Positions 24,293 to 34,189 of a stretch of DNA of 64,000 nucleotides are shown piece by piece. Position 1 is the first letter of the stretch. Every line of letters begins with the position of its first letter. The notes beneath the pieces are model-generated. The model ran no database searches. It was not told where the DNA came from and worked only from the letters and a program-made list of their open reading frames with translations. The position numbers were made by a program, and so were the translations under genes. Source of the DNA: JAPULR01 sp965238215 (GTDB taxonomy: Bacteria > Chloroflexota > Dehalococcoidia > Lucifugimonadales > GCA-2712585); contig OZ250180.1 in NCBI GenBank assembly GCA_965238215.1, positions 1,674,001-1,738,000 on the forward strand, read 5' to 3'.

Positions 24293-25111
24293 ATGCCGGA
24301 AGCGCCGGACCTGGAGATTGTAAAAGACTACCTGAACGACGCCGTGACCGGCCAGGAGGTCCTATCGGCGCGGGTGCTTCGCCCCACGGTGCTTCGCTCG
24401 CTCCACGGCGACTTTACCGAAGACCTTCAAGGTCGAAGGCTTCAGGGCGTCGAACGACGGGGAAAGTTCCTTCTGGCGTCCTTCGGCGGCACTTCCCTGG
24501 TGGTCAACCCCATGCTCACCGGCGCCTTCCAGCACTGCCCTTCGTCGGACAAACCCTTCAAGCGGGTATGCTTCATTATATCGCTGTCCGACGGTTGGGA
24601 CCTGCGCTATCTGGACCAGCGGCAGATGGGGAGGGTGTACTACGTGGACGAGGAGTCCATGGCCCAGGTCCCCAACCTGGCGGAGCAGGGTCCCGACGTT
24701 CTCGACTGCATCTCCTTCGAGGAGTTCGAGGAGCGGCTTCGCCCTTTCTATGGCGAGATAAAGGGCATTCTTACCAGGGGCCGGGTGCTTTCCGGCATCG
24801 GCAACGCCTACGCCGACGAGATCTTGTTCGAGGCCGGCATTTACCCCTTCCGCAAGAAACGGGCACTGTCCGAAGGAGAGAAGCGGCGTCTGCTCGAGGC
24901 CGCCCCCACGGTGGTGCGATGGGCTATGGATGAGCTGAGTCCCAGGGTGGGAGCGAAGATCCACCGGAAGATTAGAGACTTTCTGAAAGTGCACAACAAG
25001 GGCGGAGAGCCGTGCCCTCGGTGCGGCTCTACCATCACGCAGATAGGAAGCAACCAGCGCATCACAAGCTATTGCCGCCGTTGTCAACCCGGGCTGCTGT
25101 TGAGGAACTGA
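24293..25111 (+). CDS. mutM: Formamidopyrimidine-DNA glycosylase
   Basis: Base-excision repair glycosylase/AP lyase for oxidised purines. The mature N-terminal Pro nucleophile and Glu3 are present (MPEAPDLEIV). The helix-two-turn-helix reads GILTRGRVLSGIGNAYADEIL, and the C-terminus has the zinc finger CPRC-X16-CRRC preceded by KVHNKGGEP. 272 residues is the normal length. The DLE in place of the usual EVE at residues 6-8 leaves open a Nei-like specificity. The promoter was not identified. Confidence 0.93.
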   Translation: MPEAPDLEIVKDYLNDAVTGQEVLSARVLRPTVLRSLHGDFTEDLQGRRLQGVERRGKFLLASFGGTSLVVNPMLTGAFQHCPSSDKPFKRVCFIISLSDGWDLRYLDQRQMGRVYYVDEESMAQVPNLAEQGPDVLDCISFEEFEERLRPFYGEIKGILTRGRVLSGIGNAYADEILFEAGIYPFRKKRALSEGEKRRLLEAAPTVVRWAMDELSPRVGAKIHRKIRDFLKVHNKGGEPCPRCGSTITQIGSNQRITSYCRRCQPGLLLRN

Positions 25112-25326
25112 GGCGGCGGGATTTCAGAGCACGGCGAAGGATTTCGTCGGGTAGTGCATCAATAACGCCTTTTCGTTGCAGTCTCTCTTGAGAACACACA
25201 GGGCATAATGTCGCGGCAAACAGTAGAAAATCCGTAGAAAAGCCCCAATCTCCATTAGTATACTTAGTTACATAACCTACAGCGTCGGCCCTTATACGCC
25301 GGTTGCTGCAAAAAGGAGTCGAGGAA

Positions 25327-26259
25327 TTGAGAATTCTAACTGTGCTGGCCCTCGCGGTTATGGCCCTAATGGTGATTGCCTGCGGAGAAAAGGTGGAGGA
25401 GACTCCCTCGCCCACCCCCGCCGCGGTGGCCACGCCCACGCGGACACCGGTTCCCACGCCGACACCGGCCCCCACCTTGCAGCCCACGCCGGTTCCCACG
25501 CCCGTGCCGACACCGGCCCCGACCCCGAGGCCGACGCCGCCTCCCACCCCCGTTCCGCCTCCCACGCCCGCCCCGACGCCTGGATTTGCTTACGCTTCCT
25601 GCGAGGAGGCTGAAGCCGGGGGAGAGCCTCGTGTTAGGGGCGGTGTTGGCGAGGGTCTCGGATTCTCGGCAAGGTTAGTCGACGCTCGTGACGGCGACAA
25701 CGACGGCGTAGTGTGTGAGATATTGCCTGAGCCGACTCCTACACCGCCGCCCCCCCCCACCCCCACCCCTACGCCGACACCCGCTCTGACGCCGGAACCC
25801 ACTCCTGAGCCAACGCCGGAGCCGACGCCTGAAGCTACCCCCGAACCGACCCCGGAGCCGACGCCGGAACCCACACCCGTGTCGACTATGAGGCCCGCGC
25901 CTACCCAGCTGCCTCCTACGAATGCTTCCTCTGGGCCGCCTCCATTCCCCAATAACTTCAGAGGGTCCGTTACCATGGACGGAGAGCCCGCTGCCGATGA
26001 CATCGAGATTTATGCGGAGATAGTCAGTGGCGAAGTGATCTACGGAACCCTGTCCGTTCTCGTCGCCGACGGCAAGTACACCCTGCTGAAAGTTGCCCCG
26101 CCTTCCATACTGTACGAGGGCGCGACCATCGACTTCTACGCTTGGATGGACGGCGTTGGCGTGCAGGCTGCAGAGACAGTCCCGTTCGACGCCAACGTGA
26201 GTCTGTTGGACCCCTTCTTCATGGATCAGGACCTAACCTTTACGACGTCCGGCTCCTAG
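25327..26259 (+). CDS. Lipoprotein with Excalibur domain between Pro/Thr-rich repeats
   Basis: 310 residues from TTG 25327, chosen for AAAGGAG eight bases upstream and a proper signal sequence (RILTVLALAVMALMVIAC) whose Cys19 is the lipidation site. Residues ~25-90 and ~140-190 are TPxPTP and PEPT repeats. Between them is an Excalibur calcium-binding domain (ASCEEAEAGGEPRVRG, then DARDGDNDGVVCE with the DxDxDG loop and its paired cysteines). The C-terminal ~100 residues form a beta-rich domain (NNFRGSVTMDGEPAADDIEI) like those appended to surface proteins. It is probably exported to the cell surface. The repeats on the opposite strand create long false frames. Confidence 0.85.
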   Translation: MRILTVLALAVMALMVIACGEKVEETPSPTPAAVATPTRTPVPTPTPAPTLQPTPVPTPVPTPAPTPRPTPPPTPVPPPTPAPTPGFAYASCEEAEAGGEPRVRGGVGEGLGFSARLVDARDGDNDGVVCEILPEPTPTPPPPPTPTPTPTPALTPEPTPEPTPEPTPEATPEPTPEPTPEPTPVSTMRPAPTQLPPTNASSGPPPFPNNFRGSVTMDGEPAADDIEIYAEIVSGEVIYGTLSVLVADGKYTLLKVAPPSILYEGATIDFYAWMDGVGVQAAETVPFDANVSLLDPFFMDQDLTFTTSGS

Positions 26260-26282
26260 CCGCAGCTTCTAAAAGAACGCAA

Positions 26283-26323
26283 AACGCCGCCTCCCCGACG
26301 GGCACTCCAGGGGAGGCGGCGTT
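26283..26323. terminator. Strong bidirectional intrinsic terminator
   Basis: A perfect 14-bp stem, AACGCCGCCTCCCC with GGGGAGGCGGCGTT, has a 13-base loop and an A run before and T-rich run after. It sits between the convergent lipoprotein and glycerate-kinase genes and can serve both. Confidence 0.9.
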
Positions 26324-26329
26324 GTATTA

Positions 26330-27472
26330 CTAACTTGCAGGCGTCGGTATGGTCAGGAGTCTCATGGTGCGCTCCGCGGCCGCGGTGAGCAATTCGGAGG
26401 TCCTGGATACGCTGACCCGCATGGACAAGGGTCTATCGACGATGCAGACCGCTGCGCTTATGCCGTGCTCGTAGACGGCTTCGAAGCCCCGGCCCAGGCT
26501 TCCCGCCAGGGCGATGACGGGGATTCCCAGGGCTGATGCCCGCCGGGCCACCCCCACGGGGGCCTTGTTGTAGACGGTGGAGGCATCCAGCCTTCCCTCG
26601 CCAGTAACGACCAGGTCCGCGCCCTGTAGTCGGGCATCGAAGTCCAAGACCTGGCAGACAATGTCGATGCCGGACCGCACCTGACCGCCGCAGAAGGCCA
26701 TGAGTCCGGCGCCCAGACCGCCGGCGGCTCCTGCCCCGGGCCGCTCGGCAACGTCTATGCCCAAGGACTCCTTAATGACGGCCGCATACCGCTCCAGGGC
26801 TTTGTCGAGGGTCCGCACCGTATTGGCGTTCGCCCCCTTCTGAGGGCCGTAGATGGCGGAGGCGCCTTCCGGGCCGCAAAGGGGGTTGTCAACGTCGGAG
26901 GCGGCTATGATTTCCGCCCGCTTAAGGGCCGGATGCAGGCCCAAAACGTCGATGGAGGCCAGGCGGGAAAGTGCGGCTCCGCCGGGGGTAAGTGGGCGGC
27001 CCCTGGAGTCGTAGAATCGTGCGCCCAGGGCCCAGGCCATGCCTGCGCCTCCGTCGTTGGTGGCGCTGCCGCCCATTCCGACGATGATGCGACGGTATCC
27101 CCTATCCAGGGCGCGCTTGATGAGCTGGCCGGTGCCGTAGGTGGAGGTGTGAAGGGGGTTTCGGTCCTTGTAGGGAAGGAGCGCCAGCCCCGACGCCTGG
27201 GCCATCTCTATAACGGCAGTCTTGCAGTCCCCCATGACCCCCCAGCGGGCCTGCACGCGCTGGCGCAGCGGGCCGTTTACTCGGCTGGCGAAGGTCTGCC
27301 CCGCCGTGGCCTCAACCAGGGCGTCCAGGGTGCCGTCTCCTCCGTCGGCCACGGGGACCAGGACTGTCTCCGCCTTGGGAAAGACGCGAAGAATCCCTTC
27401 CTGAATGGCCCGTGCCGCCTCCGGTCCGGAGACGCTTCCCTTGAAGGATTGTGGCGCAATAACTATCCGCAT
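26330..27472 (-). CDS. Glycerate kinase, GK1/GlxK family
   Basis: Phosphorylates D-glycerate with ATP, feeding glyoxylate/serine carbon into glycolysis. 380 residues, the usual length. Family signatures: MRIVIAPQSFKGSVSGPEAA at the start, VPVADGGDGTLDALVEATAG, GMGGSATNDGGAGMAWALGA, AGAAGGLGAGLMAFCGG, and VTGEGRLDASTVYNKAPVGV. TATAAT lies only about nine bases before the ATG, so the mRNA may be nearly leaderless. It converges with the lipoprotein gene and diverges from the M20 amidohydrolase gene. Confidence 0.95.
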   Translation of the reverse strand: MRIVIAPQSFKGSVSGPEAARAIQEGILRVFPKAETVLVPVADGGDGTLDALVEATAGQTFASRVNGPLRQRVQARWGVMGDCKTAVIEMAQASGLALLPYKDRNPLHTSTYGTGQLIKRALDRGYRRIIVGMGGSATNDGGAGMAWALGARFYDSRGRPLTPGGAALSRLASIDVLGLHPALKRAEIIAASDVDNPLCGPEGASAIYGPQKGANANTVRTLDKALERYAAVIKESLGIDVAERPGAGAAGGLGAGLMAFCGGQVRSGIDIVCQVLDFDARLQGADLVVTGEGRLDASTVYNKAPVGVARRASALGIPVIALAGSLGRGFEAVYEHGISAAVCIVDRPLSMRVSVSRTSELLTAAAERTMRLLTIPTPAS

Positions 27473-27480
27473 GATGTTAA

Positions 27481-27486
27481 ATTATA
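27481..27486 (-). promoter_or_regulatory. -10 box very close to the glycerate kinase start
   Basis: TATAAT on the minus strand, ending nine bases before the ATG at 27472. A transcript starting six to seven bases after it would have a leader of about two or three bases. Confidence 0.45.
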
Positions 27487-27570
27487 CACCGTGGTTTATT
27501 GAGGCCTCGCCCTTTGCTAGAATCCAAGCACTTAGGAAAGAAAATTACGCAGCACGAAGGGAGGCGCGGC

Positions 27571-28914
27571 ATGACTTCAAGACAGGAACTCAAAAATCGG
27601 GTGCGACAGGCCATCGACGATAAGGCCGACGAGATTGTGCGGGTGTCCAAGACCATACTGGACAACCCGGAAACGGGATTTCGGGAGGTGAAGACCGCCA
27701 AGCTGGTGACGGATCTCTTCGGGGAGTGGGGCATCCAACATCGAAAGGGATTGGCCCTCACCGGCGTCAAGGGCGTGGTCGAAGGCGGCGTGGCGGGGCC
27801 TACGGTGGCGGTGTTGGGGGAGCTCGACTCCCTGATAGTTTCCGAGCATCCCCACGCCGACTCTGATACGGCGGCGGCCCATGCCTGCGGTCACCACGCC
27901 CAGATAGGAATGCTGATGGGCGTGGCCTGCGGGTTGCTCTCCTCTGGAATCATGGAGCAGTTGGGCGGTCGGGTGGCTCTTCTCGCCGTGCCTGCGGAGG
28001 AGTACATAGAGATTGAGTACCGGGATGAGCTGCGCCGGGACGGCAAGTTGGAGTTCCTTGGGGGGAAGCCGGAGCTAATCCGGTTGGGGGAGATGGACGA
28101 CGTGGACATGGCGTTGATGTGCCACACCACCAGCGAGGCATCGGAGAAGCAGCTGTGCATCAGCGGGACTAACAACGGGACCCTGGCCAAGAAGATCCGC
28201 TTTCTGGGCAGGGCGGCCCACGCCGGAGGTGCGCCCCATCTCGGTGTGAACGCCCTCAACGCCGCGTCCCTGGCCCTCATGGCCATCCACGCCAACCGGG
28301 AGACCTTTCAGGAGAGGGACACTATCCGCGTCCACCCCATCATCACCAAGGGCGGTGAGGCGGTGAGCGCCGTCCCCGCCGACGTCCGCATGGAGACTTT
28401 CGTCCGTGGGGCCACCGTGGACGCAATAATGGACGCCAACCGCAAGGTGGACAGGGCGCTGCGAGCGGGTGCGATGGCCGTGGGCGGGCAGGTGGAGATT
28501 ACCACCATCCCAGGCTACCTCCCCCTTCGCCAGGATCAAACCATGAACGAGATGTACCGGGCCAACGCCGTGTCCCTGGTGGGCGAGTCGAATATGGGTT
28601 TAAGGCGTCACGGCACGGGGTCGACGGACATGGGGGACGTGAGCCAGTTGATGCCCGCTATTCACCCCTACGTGGGCGGCGCGACGGGGTTGGGTCACGG
28701 GAACAACTACGTGGTGCAGGACTACGGCTTGGCGGTAGTAACGGCGGCAAAGGCCCTGGCGGATACGGTGGTGGACCTGCTGGCCGACGGTGCCGAGGGA
28801 GCAGGAAAGGTCTTGGCCAATCACCAGCCGGCCATGACAAAAGACGAGTACCTGCAGTTGATGCGTGGCCTGGCGAAGGAAGAACTCTACACGGCCCCTG
28901 ACGGAGACGTTTAA
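27571..28914 (+). CDS. M20-family amidohydrolase, AbgB-like
   Basis: Zinc peptidase/amidohydrolase of the M20D group (aminobenzoyl-glutamate hydrolase or amidohydrolase relatives). 447 residues from ATG 27571, with GGGAGG six bases upstream; the longer frame from 27499 has no such site. Metal-site motifs: AAHACGHHAQIG, VPAEEYIE, MCHTTSEA and the late GLGHGNNY. The dimerisation domain begins near KIRFLGRAAHAGGAPHLGVN. The substrate is probably an N-acyl amino acid or folate catabolite; neighbours give no clue. Confidence 0.85.
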   Translation: MTSRQELKNRVRQAIDDKADEIVRVSKTILDNPETGFREVKTAKLVTDLFGEWGIQHRKGLALTGVKGVVEGGVAGPTVAVLGELDSLIVSEHPHADSDTAAAHACGHHAQIGMLMGVACGLLSSGIMEQLGGRVALLAVPAEEYIEIEYRDELRRDGKLEFLGGKPELIRLGEMDDVDMALMCHTTSEASEKQLCISGTNNGTLAKKIRFLGRAAHAGGAPHLGVNALNAASLALMAIHANRETFQERDTIRVHPIITKGGEAVSAVPADVRMETFVRGATVDAIMDANRKVDRALRAGAMAVGGQVEITTIPGYLPLRQDQTMNEMYRANAVSLVGESNMGLRRHGTGSTDMGDVSQLMPAIHPYVGGATGLGHGNNYVVQDYGLAVVTAAKALADTVVDLLADGAEGAGKVLANHQPAMTKDEYLQLMRGLAKEELYTAPDGDV

Positions 28915-28994
28915 GAACCTAGCGGGTCTATGGGTGAATTAGGAGGGCTGCCTATGAGAGCGTTCACGTTTAGGGGACTCAAGGGCCGGTTGGA

Positions 28995-29108
28995 ATGAAG
29001 GGAAGAAAGCCGGCCCGGTGCGACCTCTGCGGCGCGCGTATGGAAGACATTCAATGCAAGCTGCGATGCCGCAACTGCGGCTACACCCGCGACTGCTCCG
29101 ACCCGTAG
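28995..29108 (+). CDS. 37-residue zinc-ribbon protein
   Basis: Very short gene: MKGRKPARCDLCGARMEDIQ then CKLRCRNCGYTRDCSDP. It has two CxxC pairs (CDLC and CRNC) plus two further cysteines, ideal for one zinc ribbon. The second half, IQCKLxCxxCGYxRDCSDP, is a motif I recognise from tiny conserved proteins in Chloroflexota and relatives, which argues that it is real despite a weak ribosome-binding site. Function unknown. It lies 80 bases after the M20 gene on the same strand and may be its last cistron. Confidence 0.7.
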   Translation: MKGRKPARCDLCGARMEDIQCKLRCRNCGYTRDCSDP

Positions 29109-29117
29109 GGGACCGGC

Positions 29118-29579
29118 TTAGGGGGCGCGTTCCGTTTCTGTTGGGGCAGTTTTGTAGGCAGGGGCTGGTTCTGCTACGGCGTCCACGCGCAGCCGTCGTC
29201 CGATGGCCCCCAGGGCGGCGTCCATCATGTCCAAGCGTGAACGGTGTTGAACGTCGAGCACCCGGTCCACCTGTGGCATGTGCCAACCCAGCCGACGCGC
29301 CAACTCCGCCTTGCCGACCCCTTGCTCTCGCATACCCTGGTAGAGCATCACTTTCACTGAAGTAAGGGTCGGCAGGATGGCGCAGGTCTCGCCCTGGGAT
29401 GGCGCGGGAATATCCTTACGGTCGTGGATGCGGGCAGCTATGGCCTCTTCCAGGGCGTGGATCGCGCGGGCGACGGCCTCCTCACGGTCATCTCCGAAGG
29501 TGGTCAACTCCGGGAAATCCGGGGAAGTCGCCATAACGGTCCCGTCGTCGTCTTCCAGCTTTATAGGATAGGCGAGCAT
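29118..29579 (-). CDS. hicB: HicB antitoxin with C-terminal HTH
   Basis: 153 residues. The N-terminal HicB fold (MLAYPIKLEDDDGTVMATSP, DFPELTTFGDDREEAVARAI, ALEEAIAARI) neutralises HicA. The C-terminal half has a helix-turn-helix (QGVGKAELARRLGWHMPQVD, RVLDVQHRS) that would bind the operators in front of hicA. The last ~25 residues are a disordered tail. The start overlaps the hicA stop by one base (TGATG), indicating translational coupling. Confidence 0.9.
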   Translation of the reverse strand: MLAYPIKLEDDDGTVMATSPDFPELTTFGDDREEAVARAIHALEEAIAARIHDRKDIPAPSQGETCAILPTLTSVKVMLYQGMREQGVGKAELARRLGWHMPQVDRVLDVQHRSRLDMMDAALGAIGRRLRVDAVAEPAPAYKTAPTETERAP

Positions 29580-29767
29580 CAGTTCAACCCCAGGTCTTTC
29601 TTGATCTTTGCAACGAGTCCTCGCCCTAGTTCTTTACCGCCGCCGTGCATCGGCAGCTGGCTTGTGCGGTTTCCGAGTCGGACGGTGAGATGTCCGCTGC
29701 CGCCCTGATGGGTATGGAAGGTGCAGCCTTGTTTTCGCAGCCAGCGACGAAGCTCCCGTGCGGTCAC
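29579..29767 (-). CDS. hicA: HicA toxin (mRNA interferase)
   Basis: 62 residues with the dsRBD-like HicA fold: ARELRRWLRKQGCTFHTHQG, then GSGHLTVRLG carrying the catalytic His, and QLPMHGGGKELGRGLVAKIK. It cleaves mRNA and is inhibited by HicB. The start is a GTG at 29767, close to the probable transcription start, so the message may be almost leaderless. Toxin first, antitoxin second is the classical hicAB order. Confidence 0.92.
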   Translation of the reverse strand: MTARELRRWLRKQGCTFHTHQGGSGHLTVRLGNRTSQLPMHGGGKELGRGLVAKIKKDLGLN

Positions 29768-29775
29768 CTTCTTAC

Positions 29776-29815
29776 ATTATCCGCAACACTTGTGTTGTTG
29801 TCAACATTTATGTTG
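29776..29815 (-). promoter_or_regulatory. hicAB promoter with two matching palindromic operators
   Basis: On the minus strand: TTGACA (29799-29804), 17-base spacer, GATAAT (29776-29781). Two perfect 14-bp palindromes of the form CAACAYAARTGTTG lie at 29802-29815 (CAACATAAATGTTG, overlapping the -35) and 29784-29797 (CAACACAAGTGTTG, inside the spacer). Their centres are 18 bp apart, nearly the same face of the helix. They are the likely HicB binding sites for autorepression. Confidence 0.85.
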
Positions 29816-29852
29816 TCCTGGCGCTGGTTTTGAGGCACGGGAACGACTTGGG

Positions 29853-31280
29853 TCATGCTGTTTGCGGGTGGGGGAACGGCCACCAACTGGGGTAGTTTCG
29901 CAGCGCCAGGTGCCGGAACAGCCACGGGTGCGCCTCCACTGCCAGTTTCAGCGCCGCTTCCGACACCTGCTGGATGGTGAAGTGGGCCTGACGCTGGATC
30001 CGAAGCTTGAATAGGTGGAAGCACTCCCTGGCGTTCAGCTTCACCAACGCCCTCCGCCTATGGGCGTGCGTCACCAGGTAAGGGGCCGCCTCAGGGTGGA
30101 CTTCATGGATCTTCCAGAAACCCGCCTCCGCCGCTTCCACCGCCTCGTCGAACCGGTCTGCCAGACCTGACTCCTCAATCAGCGGCGGCGTCACCACTCC
30201 GTGGGCCACTGTCAGGGGCTGGGGAAAGTAGCTCTGCATCCGGTGCCGCTTGTACTCCCGGTAGGCCCCGTAGTCCATGATCAGCTCGAACACGTAGTCC
30301 ACCAGTTCAAACTCTCTCGGCAGCGGGTCGTGGGGGCCCAGATTCTGGAAGCTGCGCCCGATGATCTCCTGCCGTCGTTGCGGCGAAAGCTCGCGCACCT
30401 CGTCGATTACCGACTTGTGCGGGGCGTTGGAGAACCGGTAGGCGAGGGCCGCCGCCAGGGTGACGTCGGCCTCCGGGTCAAAGGACACCAGCCGGGCGTT
30501 TATTTTTTCCTCTGAAGATGTTTCGTGCGTGGACGATAACTCTTCCTGCAAGTTCCGGGTGTCTGCCAGGTAGGGGTTGAAGTCGGCGTACTTGACCAGC
30601 GTGGGGGTTATCTGCCGCCCCTTCTGCTTCAGTTCCTCACCCAACTCGCGCTCCTCCAGGGTGGGAGCCGAAAGAAGCTTGGAGACGGCGTGCTCCATGC
30701 TGCGGGCGTTCATGGTGACGCCCACGTTGGTGAGGGTCGACGCGGGCAGGATGAAGCGGCAGCTATCTATAGCCAGCCGACGGATTCGCAGGTTGTAGGC
30801 CCCGACCCGTTCCTTCTCCCGTCGGGGCCGCGAAGTGCGTAGGTGCGTGCTAAGTCCGTCTATCAGATCCTCGTAGGCCCTGAACAGGCTGCGACACGTC
30901 TCAACGTACACCGACCGCAGTTCGGGGTCCTGGTCCAGTTCCTGGGGCACGTGGAAATAGTCCGACGGCATAATCTGAAACCGCGACGACTTCTCCGTAT
31001 ACGAAGCGAGCCGGTTGTCTTCCAGAGTGTCGCAAGCCAGGCGGGACACGTTCTCCACGGCCAGGTGGAGAACGGCGTGTTCCGCGACGGATGCGTGTCC
31101 GTAGCCCAGCACCCACCGTTCGTGGAATCCGGCGGCTCTCTCCTTGCTCACCTCGAGCGCTATTTCGTCGAAGGGTTCAGGGCGGCGCGAGGTCATGGCG
31201 AACACCACGGCCAACTGTTCCTCCGACAGGTCGCGAGGGCTTAGGGGGTAGATGCGACGCGGGTGTTCGGGCGGGTTCAT
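29853..31280 (-). CDS. Tandem ThyX-like protein
   Basis: 475 residues, about twice a normal ThyX, built from two ThyX-like domains (about 1-235 and 240-475). Domain 1: WVLGYGHASVAEHAVLHLAV, then NRLASYTEKSSRFQ in place of the RHRxxSxNxxSxR motif. Domain 2: FSNAPHKSVIDEV, YREYKRHRMQSYFPQPLTV, and C-terminal NARECFHLFKLR. True flavin-dependent thymidylate synthases are single-domain tetramers; this doubled form may not make dTMP. It follows the acyltransferase gene by about 35 bases on the same strand. Confidence 0.8.
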   Translation of the reverse strand: MNPPEHPRRIYPLSPRDLSEEQLAVVFAMTSRRPEPFDEIALEVSKERAAGFHERWVLGYGHASVAEHAVLHLAVENVSRLACDTLEDNRLASYTEKSSRFQIMPSDYFHVPQELDQDPELRSVYVETCRSLFRAYEDLIDGLSTHLRTSRPRREKERVGAYNLRIRRLAIDSCRFILPASTLTNVGVTMNARSMEHAVSKLLSAPTLEERELGEELKQKGRQITPTLVKYADFNPYLADTRNLQEELSSTHETSSEEKINARLVSFDPEADVTLAAALAYRFSNAPHKSVIDEVRELSPQRRQEIIGRSFQNLGPHDPLPREFELVDYVFELIMDYGAYREYKRHRMQSYFPQPLTVAHGVVTPPLIEESGLADRFDEAVEAAEAGFWKIHEVHPEAAPYLVTHAHRRRALVKLNARECFHLFKLRIQRQAHFTIQQVSEAALKLAVEAHPWLFRHLALRNYPSWWPFPHPQTA

Positions 31281-31315
31281 AGAACGGAGCAGGTGATATC
31301 GGGAAGCATGGGCGG

Positions 31316-32332
31316 TCAGGCCTTCAGGGAGTCGGGGTGTTCCAGCAGACGCTTCATCTCGTGAAGGAAACGGGCGCCCCCGGCCCCGTCCACGACCCGG
31401 TGGTCGACGGAAAGGGTGGCCTTCATCATCCGCCCAACGACTATCTCATGGTTCTTTACAACCGGCTTCTCCTTCACGGACCCGATGGCCAGCACCGCCG
31501 CGTTGGGTGGGTAGATGATGGCGGTGAAGCTGTCCACGTCGTACATCCCCATGTTGCTGATGGCGAAGGTCCCGCCGGCGTACTCCCGGGGCTTGAGGGC
31601 GCCGCCGTGGGCCCGCTGAATGAGGTCCCGGCTGGCCTTGCTGATGTTCACCAGGTCCCGGTCCTGGCAGTCGAGTATGGCGGGAATTATCAGCCCCTCG
31701 TCCAGGGCGACGGCGATGCCGATGTTCACGTGGGGGCTGCTGACGAGCCGGTTGTCTTTGAAGTAGGAGTTGAAGGCGGGGTATTTGTCGATGGCCAGGG
31801 CGCAAGCCTTGATTATCAGGTCGTTGACGCTGATGCGGACTCCCTGGGGCAGCTCCTTGTTTAATTCGCGGCGGAACTCCGCAGCGCGAGTCATGTCGAT
31901 TTCGGTGGTGACGTAGAAGTGGGGGGCCTCCCGCATACTGCGGGTCGTGCGGGAGGCAATAGCCCGCCGCATGGGACTGAGGGGTATTTCATATTCGTCG
32001 TCGGCAACGCTTGCGGTGGGGGAGGGGGTCTCTGCGTCGGAAGGCTGGGCGGTCTCAGCCGCATCTACTTCGATGACGGCCAGCGTCGTGCCCACGGGGA
32101 CGACTTCGCCGGCTGGAACGTCAATGCTCCGCAATACGCCGCTCGCCGGCACGTCCACCTCCACGATGGCCTTGTCCGTCTCGATTTCGACGAGAACCTC
32201 CCCTTGGGCCACGGGGTCGCCCGCAGCCTTCAGCCACTGTACGACGGCGCCGTCCTCCATCTCATGGTCCAGCTGGGGCATCTGAACGTTTACGGCCTCG
32301 GGCAAAATCTCCTCCAGGGGTGAGTGAGGCAT
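31316..32332 (-). CDS. Dihydrolipoamide acyltransferase (E2), short form without E3-binding domain
   Basis: E2 of a 2-oxoacid dehydrogenase complex; transfers the acyl group from lipoyl to CoA. Lipoyl domain with K54 in VEIETDKAIVEVD, a linker with Pro/Ala/Thr, then directly the catalytic domain (IPLSPMRRAIASRTTRSMRE to LSVDHRVVDGAGGARF, with the catalytic His and Asp). The ~35-residue peripheral subunit-binding domain normally between them is absent. 338 residues is short for the family. It lies 27 bases after lpdA on the same strand; no E1 gene is in the window, so the complex's substrate is unknown. Confidence 0.85.
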   Translation of the reverse strand: MPHSPLEEILPEAVNVQMPQLDHEMEDGAVVQWLKAAGDPVAQGEVLVEIETDKAIVEVDVPASGVLRSIDVPAGEVVPVGTTLAVIEVDAAETAQPSDAETPSPTASVADDEYEIPLSPMRRAIASRTTRSMREAPHFYVTTEIDMTRAAEFRRELNKELPQGVRISVNDLIIKACALAIDKYPAFNSYFKDNRLVSSPHVNIGIAVALDEGLIIPAILDCQDRDLVNISKASRDLIQRAHGGALKPREYAGGTFAISNMGMYDVDSFTAIIYPPNAAVLAIGSVKEKPVVKNHEIVVGRMMKATLSVDHRVVDGAGGARFLHEMKRLLEHPDSLKA

Positions 32333-32359
32333 TCCGGCCTCCGTGAGGGGGTCAACAAA

Positions 32360-33754
<1,395 letters not shown>

Positions 33755-34189
33755 CCCCTAAACTCCTCCCGGGTATGGATGTTGCGTGCGGGGGTGATTA
33801 TACCCAGCAGGAGGGTTGGGGGGCAATGATGGGGGCGTTAGGTGGGAGAGTGCGAGAGCAGTTGCTCCACGAAGTCAGGCCTTCGAGAAGCCCTTGTAAG
33901 TTCTCGAATACAGGCGTCTTCAAGCATTTGTGACGAATTCGTCCCACCGAAACTACCCTTGCCCCGAAAAAACTCCCGTCATCAAGAGTAGGAGTGGGAG
34001 GCAACAGATAGGTGCACTGTACTCATGTGTGACCAAGGCACGGGAATAGGAATGGAAGGAATGGGGAAATGAAGGCCATTGAGGGATTGCTTGAGATGGA
34101 TGTGCCATCCTTACGCCTGGTCTATGGGGTGCCCTTAACTCGGATACTTGTAACGGTCTGGCTAGAAGACACATCAAGGGACGGAGAAG
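33755..34189. other. Gene-free stretch before the second accessory patch
   Basis: No supported coding region or structured RNA. Base composition shifts toward A+T from about 33,850 onward, marking the edge of the accessory patch. Confidence 0.4.

Noticed and set aside
25062..26003. Gly/Val-repeat frames on the minus strand
   Set aside because: They mirror the Pro/Thr repeats of the Excalibur lipoprotein.
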